In this document: one piece after another, positions 31,442-42,542 of the stretch | How the letters are laid out: each line of letters begins with the position of its first letter | Position numbering within the stretch: position 1 is the stretch's first letter | Assembly (NCBI GenBank): GCA_964036195.1 | Contig: OZ038458.1 | Coordinates: 25,743,832-25,807,831, forward strand | Direction of reading: 5' to 3' | DNA length: 64,000 nucleotides | Source: Sphaerolaimus hirsutus | Lineage: Eukaryota > Nematoda > Chromadorea > Monhysterida > Sphaerolaimidae | Position numbers and translations under genes: made by a program | Notes under the pieces: model-generated | The model's database searches: none | The model's input: only the letters and a program-made list of their open reading frames with translations | Told to the model about the DNA's origin: nothing

Positions 31442-32119
31442 TTAGCATTTTGGTAGGGGGGGGGGGTTCGCCAGTCGTGACGTGTATATATTTCAGGAAC
31501 CGCTTGGTGAAAAATGTTGAAATTTGGATATATTATGGTTTCAGGCCGGGGCTCTCTCAGATTTTTCCGAAATTTTTCTACGACCCTTCTGACCGGAGAT
31601 AGGGTAGGTCTATAAAAAGTATGTCATTTGCGAAAATTTTGTGTGTCGCTCAGAACATGCAAAGTTTGCAAGCCTGTAACTCCTCACTTTTTGAGCCGAA
31701 TTTAATCATTTCATTTTAAAAATGCTGACAAATGTTAGGAGAGTTCATTTCTGTTGTCAAAACGGTGATACAAAATCTGGTATATATCGATTTCCCCACA
31801 TTTCGAAATACAAAATTTCCAAAAAAAACATTTCGTTTTGAACATGCTATCGTATACTCCTGATCGAGAGAAACTCAATAAAACAAAAATGAGATCGATA
31901 TCTCTTTCCGATCAAAAGTTATGGCGCTTCAAACTTTTCCCTCCCATCCACACAAATACCGTATTTCCTCGAAATACCCCCCCCCCCCTCGTTTGACCCC
32001 CCCCCCCCTCTCGAGACCACTATGAAACAATCACCGCCCCCCTCGAAATACCCCCCCCCAGATTGAGTGTAAAGAGAACGTACATGACAAATACTGCAGT
32101 TTGTGTTCTGCGTAGTGCA

Positions 32120-32745
32120 AAACACACGTTAAGACTCGCTTCGCCTAAGAACCAAACATGCCTATTTTGTTCCTGTCACAAAAATTTTTTTTGCGTTTGT
32201 TTTCATGGATTTGGAATCTCCATAACTAGAAACGTAAAATTTCCTTCCATGCATATATCCGGAAATGTCATCTTCCTACTGAAAAAATTGATCAAAGTCA
32301 AAAGTCACCATTTTTCAGGCTGTTTTTTGGAAATTCATAACTTTTATTTGACTTTATCTATCAATATAATATTGTGTATTTTTATTAAGAAAGTTGTGGA
32401 GATTAATTGGCCCATACAAACTAGTTTCATCAAATGTTTTTTTCTCAATGAAAATGATGGCTGAAATTTTGAAAATGGCATCAAATTTTCATTTTTTAAT
32501 TGAGAGCTTAGCTTTTTTTGCAAAAACTGTGCCTAATTGCATAGTTTATGTTACAAAAATAAAATAGAAAAAGTAGGTCTGGCATTTTTTGCCACAACAG
32601 TTTGAAACAGCCTGACTGACGCCCATCTCACCACCGCAGACAAACCCACTCTGAAGACTCAGATGAAGTTGTATGAAAAAAGTTTTTATCATAAACTTTG
32701 GTCATTTTTACATGTTCCTTCATTTGTATATCTCCATTTTTTATT
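32120..32745. repeat. Left arm of the inner foldback
   Basis: ACTCGCTTCGCCTAAGAACC at 32131 through GGAGATTAATTGGCCCATAC. Pairs with 37850-39235 (GGTCCTTAGGTGAAGCGAGT at about 39217), apart from the insertion 38315-39148. Strongly related to the foldbacks at 2140 and 36400. Confidence 0.85.
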
Positions 32746-33179
32746 AGAACATATATATTTCTGAGTGAACTGCATGCAAAGTATGCCCAATGCAAAAGAT
32801 AGGAGGCACAATCACAGCCTCATTTTTGCCCTATTCGTGTGTGTTTTTGCACACAATGCAGTCACTATTTATTAGTACAAAATGCCCTTCACAAACACGT
32901 TACAATCTTGACAAACAGGGTTAGTAGATGGCAAAGTTGCTTCCCAAGAATGCAATTGCACATGTATAGGGGTTGACTTGAGTTTTTAGGGGCTGAGTTA
33001 ACAATTCAGGGTTGAGTTGATGGGTGTTTATAAATTAGGGTTGAGTTGACAGAAGTTTAAAAATAAGGGGCTGTTGACACAAGTTTACAAATAAGAGGCT
33101 GAGTTTATGGGAGTTGAGTTGATGGGTGTTTGCCAAATTAGGGGCTGAGTTTATGGGAGTTAACAATAACATTACCATA

Positions 33180-34080
33180 ATCCTTAAGTGAGGCCCCCGG
33201 GGCTAAAAAATATAAATTGTGATATGATGCATTTGTGGGTTACTGAGTACATTGATTTGAAATATGCACTCCATTCTGACAGTACATTACCATAACCCTG
33301 AAATTGAACCCCTGCGGCCAAAACTTTCAAATTGTGAAATGATGCATTGTGGGTTTCTAATTGCACTGATTTGATATATAATGCACTCCATTTTGACACT
33401 ACATTACCATAACTCTGAAAATGAACCACTGGGGCCAAATACTTTCAATTTGAGAAAGGATGCATTTTCAGGTTTCTGATAGCACTCATTTGAAATATGC
33501 ACTTCATTTTGACACTACATTATCATAAGGCTAAAAATGAACCCCCTGGGCCAAAAACTTTCAAATCATAAAATGATGTATTTGTGGGTTTCTGAGTGTA
33601 GCGATTTCAAATATGCCCAGGGCTTAAAAAATTAGAAATTGTGAAATGATTCAATGTGGGTTTCTAATTGCACTGATTTGAAATATGCACTCCATTTTGA
33701 CACTACATAACCCTGAAAACTACATAACCATAACCCTGAAAATGAACCCCCAGGGCTAAAAATTTTCAAATCATAAATTGATGTGTTGTGGGTTTCTGAT
33801 TGTAGCGATTTCATATATACACTCTATTTTTACACCACATTACTAAAACCCTGATAATGAACCCCTGGGCCCAAAAACTTTCAATTTGTGAAATGACGCA
33901 TTTGTGGGTTTTTTATTGCAGTGATTTGAGATGTGCACTCCATTTCTACTCTACATTACCATAACCTTTAAGTCTAACCCCTGGGGCTAAAAAATTGAAA
34001 ATTGTGAATTGATGCATTTGTGGATTGATGATAGCGATTATTTGAAATATTCATTCCATTTTGACACTACATTACCATGA
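33180..34080. repeat. Array of about 117-bp units, copy A
   Basis: About eight diverged units, each with CCCTGAAAATGAACCCC, AAATTGTGAAATGATGCA, GGGTTTCTGATTGCA and CACTCCATTTTGACAC. An inverted copy of the array is at 54350-55350. Confidence 0.85.
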
Positions 34081-34084
34081 ACCT

Positions 34085-34512
34085 GAAAATGAGTTTACGG
34101 GAGTTTCCAAATTAGGGACTGAGTTTATGGGAGTTTCCAAATTAGGGGCTGAGTTTATGGGAGTTTCCAAATTAGGGGCTGAGTTTAAGGGAGTTTCCAA
34201 ATTAGGGGCTGAGTTTATGGGTGTTTCTATATTAGGGGCTGAGTTTATGGGAGTTTCCAAATTAGGGCTGAGTTTACAGCAGTTTCCAAATTATGGGTTG
34301 AGTTTACGGAAGTTTCCAAATTAGGGGCTGAGTTTATGGGACTTTTCAAATTAGAGGCTGAGTTTATGGAAGCTTACAAATAAGGGGCTGAGTTTATGGG
34401 AGTTTGCAAGTTAGGGGCTGAGTTTATGGGAGTTTGCAAGTTAGGGGCTGAGTTTATAGGAGTTTCCAAATTAGGGGCTGAGTTTACAGGAGTTTCCAAA
34501 CTAGGGGCTGTG
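34085..34512. repeat. 30-bp minisatellite, copy A
   Basis: About 14 units of GGGGCTGAGTTTATGGGAGT TTCCAAATTA (30 bp). 32995-33175 holds scattered degenerate units. The period is a multiple of three and the unit has no stop in several frames, so long open frames here are a by-product. Confidence 0.9.
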
Positions 34513-35045
34513 TTTACAGGATTTAGAGGGGGTCCCCATGGGGTGCCATTTTTGGGGGGTCTCCAGGGGGTGCCATTTTTTGGTGGTACATATGGGGGTG
34601 CCATTTCAAGGGGGTCCCCATGGGATGCCATTTTTTGGGTGGTCCCCAGGGGTGCCATTTTTTGGTTGTCTTCAGGGGGGTGCTATATTTTTTTTGCATG
34701 GGGGTCCATAGGGGGTGCCATTTTTTTTGGGGGGGGGGGGGGTTCCCAGGGGGGTGCCATTTTTGGAGAGTCCCCAGGGGGAGCCATTTTTGTGGGGGTT
34801 CCTAGGGGGTGCCATGTTTGGGGGGGTCCCCAGGGGGTGCCATTTTTGGGGGGTCCCTAGGGGGTGCCATTTTTGGGGGGTCCCTAAGGGGTGCCATTTT
34901 TTGGTGGTCCTCAGGGGGTGCCATATTTGTGGGGCCCTAGGGGGTCCCATTTTTGGGCAGTTTCCAGGGGGTGCCACTTTTGGGGGGTTCCCCGGGGGAT
35001 GCCATTTGGAGGGGGGTCCCCACTGGGGTGTCAGTTTTTGCAAGC
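34513..35045. repeat. GGGGGTGCCATTTTTGGGG array, copy A
   Basis: About 18 units of 27-31 bp with GGGGTGCCATTTTT and GGGGGGTCCCCAGG. Adjoins the 30-bp array directly. The inverted partner is 53085-53545. Confidence 0.9.
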
Positions 35046-35053
35046 CTCTGAGT

Positions 35054-35720
35054 TAGGGTGTCAAAAAAATTTTTTTACGGAAAACGGAAATGGAAACGGA
35101 AAAAAATTTTCAGCGGCCGGAAAACGGAACGGAAAACAGAAAAAAATGTGCACTTGGCGGAAAACGGAAACGGAAACGGAGAAAAAAAAATTCAGCGGCC
35201 GGAAAACGGAAAAAGAGGCCGGAAAAACGGAAACAGAAAAATCAAATTTGCATGGAAATGGAAAAAAAACTTGCTGAAATTTTGCCGGAAAACGGATGAA
35301 ATTTGCTGAAAATTTGCTAGAAGTGGAAAAAATTTGCAGTAATTTTGCTGGAAACAGAAAATTTTTCACATCATTGACAATCTGCATGAATTTTTACCAG
35401 TTTGGCTGATCAGAAAACAGAAAGTTAAGCCAGAAAAGGGTGAAATGAGGCGGAAAAATGGAAAATTGAGGCGGAAAATGGAAAAAAGGTGGAAAAACTG
35501 GAAATTGAGGTGGAAAACGGAAAAAAAGGCGGAAAAACTGAAAATTTAGCCGGAAAACAGAAAATGAGCCAGAAAAACTGAAACGGAAAAAGTAGTTGCC
35601 AGAAAACGGAACGGAAAACGGAAAAAAAATTTCAGCAGCCGGAAAACGGAACGGAAAACGGAAAAAATTTGCCTGCGGAAAACGGAAATGGAAAACGGAA
35701 AACGGAAATTTGACACCCTA
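35054..35720. mobile_element. TTTCCG-word hAT-like element
   Basis: Termini TAGGGTGTCAAAAAAATTTT and CGGAAATTTGACACCCTA, flanked by CTCTGAGT at 35046-35053 and 35721-35728. It consists almost wholly of CGGAAAACGGAAAC-type words. The inverted paralogue at 53064-53071 has the uninterrupted single copy of the target. Confidence 0.92.
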
Positions 35721-35737
35721 CTCTGAGTAGTGGGTAC

Positions 35738-36190
35738 CTATAGCAGGATTCTCTCCAACCTTCAGTTGGGTTTTGTGGTTCTCTACAATTAATACCACAA
35801 GGATTTACAAACACAAAAAGCACAGCAAAGCACAAATGTAACCAATTTAAGATAACAACAATGTTTGACACCTTGCAAAAACCACACTATCATATCACAA
35901 AACCTATACCACACAGAATGCACACTGCACACCATCATACCAAATCGCAAACTGTCCACATTTTACTACCAAGTTTCATGCCCAACCATTTTATGGAAGT
36001 TTACAAAAATCCATTCCAAAACATTGCATCTTTGGTATTGGTCTTGTTATTGTTGGTACATTACATACCACATTTCAAAACACATGCCTAGCATGTGGGC
36101 AAACTTAACTAAACTATCATATTTCCTCCAATGGTATTAATTGTAGAGAACCACAAAACCCGACCGAAGGTCAGAGAGAATCCTGCTAGT
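35738..36190. mobile_element. Inverted-repeat element (TAGCAGGATTCTCTCC ends)
   Basis: Ends TAGCAGGATTCTCTCCAACC and its reverse complement at 36170-36190, with about 55 bp of matching arms (GGTTTTGTGGTTCTCTACAA). The inner part recurs inverted at 50640-50877 and 52952-53065. Confidence 0.75.
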
Positions 36191-36194
36191 TAAA

Positions 36195-37840
36195 CATACT
36201 TTGGATAGGTGCTGTCATACAAAAATGCACTTTTCACATAACAAATTGTGACCCCCATTTTTATGGTGAATTTGGAATCTTCATACATAGAAACTAAAAA
36301 TTTCCTCCCATACATATATCTGAAAATGCCATCTTCCACTAAAAAAATTGATCAAAGTCAAAAATCATCTTTTTTCTGGATGTTTCTTAGGAAATTCAAA
36401 ACTTTTGCTTGACATCATCTATCAATTTGATATTTTGGATTTTTACTAAGATAGTTTTGGAGATTAATTGGCTCATACAAACAAACTTCATCAGACTTTT
36501 TTTTCTCACTGAAAATCATGGCTGAAAATTTGAAAATGGCGCCAAATTTTTTGTTCTGAATTGAGAGCTTAGCTTTTTTCACAAAAACTGTGCTCAATTG
36601 CATAGTTTATGATAAAAAAATAAAATCCAAAAACTAGGTCTGCACTTTTTTACCACAGCAGTTTGAAATGATCAACAACGCAGATGTCACGATCACAGAC
36701 AATCCCACTCTGAAGACTCAGATTAAGTTTTATAAAAAAAGTTTCCATTATATTCTAAGGTTATCTTATCATGCTCTTTCATTTGTATGTCTCCATTTTT
36801 TATTAAACACACTTTGAAAGGGTGCTGTCATACAAAAGTGTACTTTTTTAGCAAATATCACAAGTGTGATTATGTAAAATCCAAAAATAATTCATTTTTA
36901 CCATAAGCTAACTGTTCTGACAGTAGCTTTTAGCTGGCCATTTGGTTATTTTATGTTTCTGTTTGCAATCTAACTGCTATGAACTAGGGTTGGGACATGA
37001 TATTTACATTTGATCATGCTTGTGATATTTATTTTTTTATGCAAGTGCAATTTAGCAGAAACATAAAATAACCAAATGGCCAGCTAAAAGCTACTGTCAG
37101 AACAGTTAGCTACTAGTAAAAATGATTTATTTTCGGATTTTTCATGATCACACTTGTGATATTTGCTAAAAAAGTACACTTTTGTATGACAGTACTCTTT
37201 CAAAGTGTGTTTAATAAAAAATGGAGACACACAAATGAAAGAGCATGATAAAATAACCTAAGAATATAATGGAAACTTTTTTCATAAAACTTCATCTGAG
37301 TCTTCAGAGTGGGATTGTCTGTGATTGTGACATCTGCGTTGTTGATCAATTCAAACTGTTCTTGTAAAAAAGTGCAGACCTAGTTTTTGGATTTTATTCT
37401 TTTATCATAAACTATGCAATTAAGCACAGTTTTTGTGAAAAAAGCTAAGCTCTCAATTCAGAACAACAAATTTGGCACCATTTTCAACATTTCAGTCACG
37501 ATTTTCAGTGAGAAAAAAAAGTCTGATGAAGTTTGTTTGTATGGGCTAATTAATCTCCAAAATTATCTTAGTGAAAATCCAAAATATCAAATTGATAGAT
37601 GATGTCAAGCAAAACTTTTGAATTTCCTAAGAAACATCCAGAAAAGGTAATTTTTGACTTTGATCAATTTTTTTAGTGGAAGATGGCATTTTCAGATATA
37701 TGTATGGAAGGAAATTTTTAGTTTCTATGTATGAAGATTCCAACTCCACCATAAAAATGGGGGTCACAATTTATTATGTGAAAAGTGCATTTTTGTATGA
37801 CAGCACCTATCCAAAGTATGTTTAATACAAAATGGAGATA
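36195..37840. repeat. Long foldback, about 1.6 kb
   Basis: ACTTTGGATAGGTGCTGTCA at 36200 pairs with TGACAGCACCTATCCAAAGT at about 37800. The arms are nearly continuous to a centre near 37010 (GGCCATTTGGTTATTTTATG / CATAAAATAACCAAATGGCC). Related to the foldback at 2140-3238. Confidence 0.9.
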
Positions 37841-38314
37841 TACAAATGAAAGAACATGTAAAAATAACCAAAGTTTGTGATGAAAACTTTTTTCATACAA
37901 CTTCATCTGAGTCTTCAGAGTGGGTTTGTCTGCGGTGGTGAGATGGGTGTCAGGCTGTTTCAAACTGTTGTGGCAAAAAATGGCAGACCTACTTTTTCTA
38001 TTTTATTTTTGTAAAATAAACTATGCAATTAGGCACAGTTTTTGCAAAAAAAAGCTAAGCTCTCAATTCAAAATTTCAGACATCATTTTCGGTGAGAAAA
38101 AAACATTTGATGAAACTAGTTTGTATGGGCCAATAAATCTCCACAACTTTCTTAATAAAAATACAAAATATTATATTGATAGATAAAGTCAAACAAAAGT
38201 TATGAATTTCCAAAAAACAGCCTGAAAAATGGTGACTTTTGACTTTGATCAATTTTTTCAGTAGGAAGATGACATTTCCGGATATATGTATGGAAGGAAA
38301 TTTTAAGTTTCTAG

Positions 38315-39148
38315 CAGAGTTGGAAAAACGTATTTATGTTTACCCGAAATACCCGGTTATTCGGGTATTTATACTTACGTTTACGTTTACGTTTTCCAAA
38401 AATACCATTACGTTTTGTTACATTTTCCTGGCACAATTACCCGGGAACCAGAGAAAACGTAAAAATCCAACCACGCGTCTGCCAAATGTGCTCTATTACT
38501 ACATAGTCACATATTGCTTTTGTGTGAAAAGTTATACCAATTGGACATAATGCCAATGGTGTTGTGTAATTGTTGTTTTGACAGTGCAAATATTCTCAAT
38601 AAATGTAATCAAGCAATTTTAAATGTAATCAATGTGTCAATTGTTGAATGTGAACAGTGTGGTGAATGAATATATTAATAGCTTTAAATACAAGCAGAAA
38701 ATGGAATGTGTGTATTTATGGAAGTATTGTGCATTAGACAACCTTTCACTGTTTTGTTTCATTCATATCGTGCTGATGTTTAGCAGAAATGTAATGTTTG
38801 ATGAAGAAGTGTTCTAATCCAAGAGCTTGCTAAACTGCGAGGCCATCAGCACCAACATTCATTTACAAAGGTAAACATTTAAAAAAAAATGTTTTCTTTG
38901 CTATGAAATGCAAGTGAAAGATGTGGATGGAAACATGAATACATTGTTGAAAATGTCACAACAATGGTCTTTTCAGAAGCTCTGCTCATATGGGGTACTT
39001 CTTGAAATTTTTACGTTTACGTTTTCTTTTACGTATTCCTTGGTGTTTTAAAAATACCTTACGTTTTAGTATTTATACTTTAAATTTGGAAAAGGTATTT
39101 ACGTTTACGTCTACGTTTTCCAAAAATACCGGTATTTGAACAACTCTG
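38315..39148. mobile_element. CGTAAA-word hAT-like element, 834 bp
   Basis: Termini CAGAGTTGGAAAAACG and GAACAACTCTG, flanked by GTTTCTAG at 38307-38314 and 39149-39156. The opposite foldback arm at about 32230 has a single uninterrupted TTTCTAG site. The same length as the copy at 61718-62551. Confidence 0.95.
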
Positions 39149-39519
39149 GTTTCTAGTTATTGAGATTCCAAATCCATGAAAAAAAACGCCAAAAAAATTT
39201 TTGTAACAAGGGAGGTTTGGTCCTTAGGTGAAGCGAGTCTTAAAACAATGTTGGAATCACGTTAGAACAGTGTTTATACCATCTATTTACGTACTAAAAT
39301 TAGTATACAGGAGTTGATACATGTCAGTTATTGATGCATTTTTCTACCCCAGCGCACATTATAAACCACGATTTTGTACTAGGATTTCAAAAAATTTCCT
39401 GTGAAATAATAACCCCCCCCCTCGAAATACCCCCCTCGTTTAACCCCCCCCCCCCCTCTCGGGACCACTATGAAACAATCACCCCCCGGGGGGTATTTCG
39501 AGGAAATACGGTAAGCACA

Positions 39520-39835
39520 TGCATGCAACTTCAAAACTCCATATCTCAGCCATTTCTCAGCCAATTTTCACTGATGAACACTTAAAATGATCAGAATAAC
39601 ATGGAGATTTCATTTTTAGGACTAGATTATCTGTATATTTCAGCAGATTTCCCATACAAGAAAAAAATGCGAACTCTTGAATTAAATTGTCATAATGAAA
39701 ATGCATACACATAAACTGTGGATAAAAATGATATCTGCATGTCATACTGATTTTTTTTTAGTGTTCATCAGTGACAATCGGCTGAGAAATGGCTGAGATA
39801 TGGAGTTTTGAAGTTTCATGCATGTGGTTATTTAT
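39520..39835. repeat. Small foldback built on a shared core module
   Basis: CAAAACTCCATATCTCAGCC at 39534 pairs with GGCTGAGATATGGAGTTTTG at about 39790. Each arm carries CACTTAAAATGATCAGAATA-like sequence found in several other families. Confidence 0.75.
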
Positions 39836-40690
39836 GTGGATGGGGGGGGGAAGTTTGAAGCGTCATAACTTTCGATCGGATAGACATATCGATCTCATTT
39901 TTGTTTTATTGAGTTTCTCTTGATCAGGAGTATACGATAGCATGTTCAAAACGACAATAAATTCGGTAATTTTTCATTTTGAAATCTGGCGAAATCGATA
40001 TAGGTATACCAGATCTTGTATCACCGATTTGACAACAGAAATGAACTCTCCTAACATTTGTCATCATTTTAAAAGTGAAATGACTAAATGCGGCTCAAAA
40101 AGTAATGAGTTACAGGCTTGCAAACTTTGCATGTTCTGAGCGACACGCAAAATTTTCGCAAATGACATACTTTTTTTAGACCTACCCTATCTCCGGTCAG
40201 AAGGGTCGTAGAAAAATTTTGGAAAAATCTGAGAGAGCCCCGACCTGAAACCATAATATATCCAAATTTCAACATTTTTCACCAAGCGGTTCCCGAGATA
40301 TATACACGTCCCGACTGGCGAACCCCCCCCCCCCTCCTACCAAAATGCTAACCCCAAAATCCCCTATGGGTCCACCGCTGCTGCCGCGGATGCCATTTCA
40401 ATGTTTTTTAATGTTTTTTTTCATTACATGAGACTTTTTCAGACCCACCGCATATCAACTGTTGCTTTATTGTGCATGCTGAACTTAAGACTGCATTTTG
40501 TTGCCTTGAATTACCTGAAAAATTCGAAAACTATTTTTGAATTTTCGAATTTTTGAATTTTCAAATTTTTTTGAAAATAAATCGATTTTTAAGTGTTTTT
40601 TCCAAGGGTGAAATAAAAATTCGAAAATTATGAAAAAATTCGAAAATTCGAAAATATTTTCGAATTTTTGAATCTTTTTTGCCATCGTTA

Positions 40691-40888
40691 GTAGTGAGTC
40701 GCATGTTCCCTCTCGTTTTATCCAGCGCATTACGATGTAAATTTATATCGACCAAGTATCAATTTTCTACCTTTCCCATAGCCGGAGATATTGCATTTGA
40801 ACTATGTAGGTACAATCAAAAATTGTGTAGAACTTGATGTGAAAGGTTGATATTGTTTCATATTCTCAATTGCACATGAACGCAGAAA
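40691..40888. other. Flank of the giant element and upstream of the ABCB6-like exon
   Basis: Begins with the second GTAGTGAG. The exon acceptor GAACGCAG lies at its end. Confidence 0.5.
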
Positions 40889-41053
40889 ATGAGTGGGTCT
40901 GGTTTAAAAAGAGCAGGGAAGGATTTGTGGAGAGTGTACAGCTACGTGCTGCAGGCCAGACCCACGACTGTGCGCTTGAAAGTGATCGCATCCATGGCCA
41001 TCGTCATTTCCGGCAGGGCCATCAACCTCCTCACGCCCATCTACGCCGCCCGC
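40889..41053 (+). CDS. ABCB6: ABCB6-like exon: start of membrane domain, opposite orientation
   Basis: A GC-rich open segment MSGSGLKRAGKDLWRVYSYV, then LQARPTTVRLKVIASMAIVI and GRAINLLTPIYAAR. It matches the region just before the first helix of the ABCB6 core membrane domain (vertebrate ERVVNLAVPIFYK). A CGCAG acceptor lies four bases before the ATG, and the donor is weak (CGC|GTCGGT), so the exact ends are uncertain. It belongs upstream of the exon at 12845-13008 but lies on the other strand, within the contig bounded by the two gaps. Inverting that contig would place it correctly. A separate paralogue is the alternative. Confidence 0.65.
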
Positions 41054-41144
41054 GTCGGTCTGTGCTACTAGTACATTTTTTTCATTTTGTGCTGAGCCAT
41101 GCAACATTTTATGACATTTTATTTAAAATAAAAAATCCGCTACT

Positions 41145-41240
41145 GCCACAGGTGGGAATTGAACCCACACCTCCCATATAGAAAATGCGCGCCCTTGAAG
41201 CACATGGCGGCAGCGCTCTAGTCCCTAATTGGGGTTTATA
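41145..41240 (-). other. tRNA-like sequence (possible SINE head)
   Basis: On the minus strand a perfect T-arm GTGGG/TTCAATT/CCCAC is followed by a 7-nt acceptor strand CTGTGGC and A. Upstream are a B-box-spaced TAGAGCGCTGCCGCC (A-box-like) and a TTCAA loop. The matching 5' acceptor strand is missing, so it is not an intact tRNA gene. Confidence 0.4.
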
Positions 41241-41296
41241 TGTTGCCATGCCATGGCACTGCCCCTCAACCGTATAAGTTGCCTCTATTAAAGCCG

Positions 41297-41520
41297 GAAT
41301 TACAGCTCAGCGGCATTTGACATGAAATGATGACGTCATAATATTGATTATGTCAAAATAGACAAAGGTACAGCATTGAAATTTCAGAATTAGATAGTTC
41401 TAGTAATTGTGTGTAATGTCCCAAAAAAATTTAATCAAATAATCATTATTAAAGTAGTTATTAATTTAACGTCAAAATTTTTTGGTGACGTTAAATGTTT
41501 GACGTGAAATGTTGATGTAG
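41297..41520. mobile_element. Diverged palindromic GACGTGAAAT-word element
   Basis: GGAATTACAGCTCAGCGGC and ATGTAGAATTA ends with TGACGTCATAAT and GACGTGAAATGTTGATG words. Compare 18288-18806. Confidence 0.55.
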
Positions 41521-41523
41521 AAT

Positions 41524-41850
41524 TAGGGTGTCAAAAAATTTTTTTTACGGAAAACGGAAAACGGAAAGGTAAAAAATTTTCACTCAGCGGAAAACAAAAA
41601 CGGAAAGGTAAAAAAAATTTATCAGCTGGAAAACGGAAAACGGAAAAATGAAATGCAGGAAAACAGAAAACGGAAAGCAAAATTTTCACGGAAATGGAAA
41701 AAATAAAGTGAAATTTGCACGGAAATGGACAAATTTGCATGCAGGTTTGCCTGTGGTAGCTGTACATTCTGCAACTATGGATCATGCCAGTAACTTCACT
41801 TGTAGTTCAAGCTTAACTGAACCAACAAAAAATCATCAAAAGGTAGCAAA
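41524..41850. mobile_element. TTTCCG-word element, end with BEL/Pao junction
   Basis: Starts TAGGGTGTCAAAAAATT, then CGGAAAACGGAAA words, then CCTGTGGTAGCTGTACATTC ... CCAACAAAAAATCATCAAAA. This is the reverse complement of 17270-17692, including the boundary of the captured pol fragment. Cut off by the LTR-like sequence that follows. Confidence 0.8.
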
Positions 41851-42224
41851 AATACACTACAACAACAATAAAGTTGGAGTAGATGTGGGTCAACACGGGG
41901 ACCCACAACCCCATTAGTTGGGAGAGCAAGTTTATTGCACAGTGCTGAACTGAACATGCATCACAAAAGGTCACAGGTGGTGTGCACTTGAAACATAACA
42001 ATCGCGGGTTTGGTAATAACCCCATCTACACTACTACTCAACTCCTTGCGGGGTAACCGGATTATATGACCTCAGAAAATCATAAAAAGGTAAGAGATAC
42101 AACAGAGTTTACAAGTTTCACATATCTGAAGTTACAAAAACCAATTGAACAATGTTTGCATGGGAAAACAGAAAAGCTTATACACAAAAGAGTTTTCTCA
42201 ATCAAATGAACAAATTTCACGTCT
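41850..42224 (-). repeat. LTR-like sequence related to Ty3/gypsy #2
   Basis: On the minus strand CATATAATCC, GGAGTTGAGTAG, AACCCGCGATTGTTATGTTTC and GTTCAGTTCAG ... AATAAA occur in the same order and spacing as in 47480-47625. It is a diverged LTR of a related family, running into the gap. Confidence 0.7.
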
Positions 42225-42424
42225 NNNNNNNNNNNNNNNNNNNNNNNNNNNNNNNNNNNNNNNNNNNNNNNNNNNNNNNNNNNNNNNNNNNNNNNNNNNN
42301 NNNNNNNNNNNNNNNNNNNNNNNNNNNNNNNNNNNNNNNNNNNNNNNNNNNNNNNNNNNNNNNNNNNNNNNNNNNNNNNNNNNNNNNNNNNNNNNNNNNN
42401 NNNNNNNNNNNNNNNNNNNNNNNN
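42225..42424. other. Assembly gap, 200 N
   Basis: Exactly 200 unknown bases. The 5' LTR of the retroelement that follows is probably hidden here or in the missing contig. Confidence 0.98.
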
Positions 42425-42542
42425 GTCTGCCGACTACTCAGCGCTATCGACTATCTACGGCAGTTCAACTTGACAGAAACGTCCATCACAGCAGGCTACA
42501 GCCGTGCTGACAACGAATTCTCCCGATCAACAACGACACAAT

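Larger units (their letters stand above)
31959..39511. repeat. Pair of mariner-like termini inside the giant element
   Basis: CCGTATTTCCTCGAAATACC at 31959 and GGTATTTCGAGGAAATACGG ending 39511, both next to TA, with C-rich tracts. They are related in inverted orientation and may be the two ends of one element expanded by later insertions. Confidence 0.55.
30957..40690. mobile_element. Giant 9.7-kb foldback-type element of the TTCGAAAA family
   Basis: Termini TAACGATGGCAAAC and TTTTTTGCCATCGTTA, flanked by GTAGTGAG at 30949-30956 and 40691-40698 (exact 8 bp). TTCGAAAA-type words are found at both ends (30990-31130, 40500-40690). Inside the ends are inverted arms (31430-32740 against 37850-40390), then further foldbacks, tandem-repeat arrays and younger insertions. 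It has no transposase frame. Either a small element grew by repeated internal insertion, or the ends captured a large palindrome. Confidence 0.8.

Noticed and set aside
31919-32125. Gly-rich frames near 31.9 and 39.4 kb
   Set aside because: They arise from C/G homopolymer stretches of mariner-like element ends.
34061-34860. Overlapping open frames across the copy-A arrays
   Set aside because: Same cause: in-frame tandem repeats with no stop in the unit.
41145-41240. Functional tRNA gene on the minus strand
   Set aside because: The T-arm is perfect, but no 5' acceptor strand pairs with CTGTGGC and the D-arm is irregular.
41850-42224. 5' LTR of Ty3/gypsy #2 just before the gap
   Set aside because: It is in the opposite orientation and too diverged from the 3' LTR at 47314-47655. 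It is a related but separate LTR.
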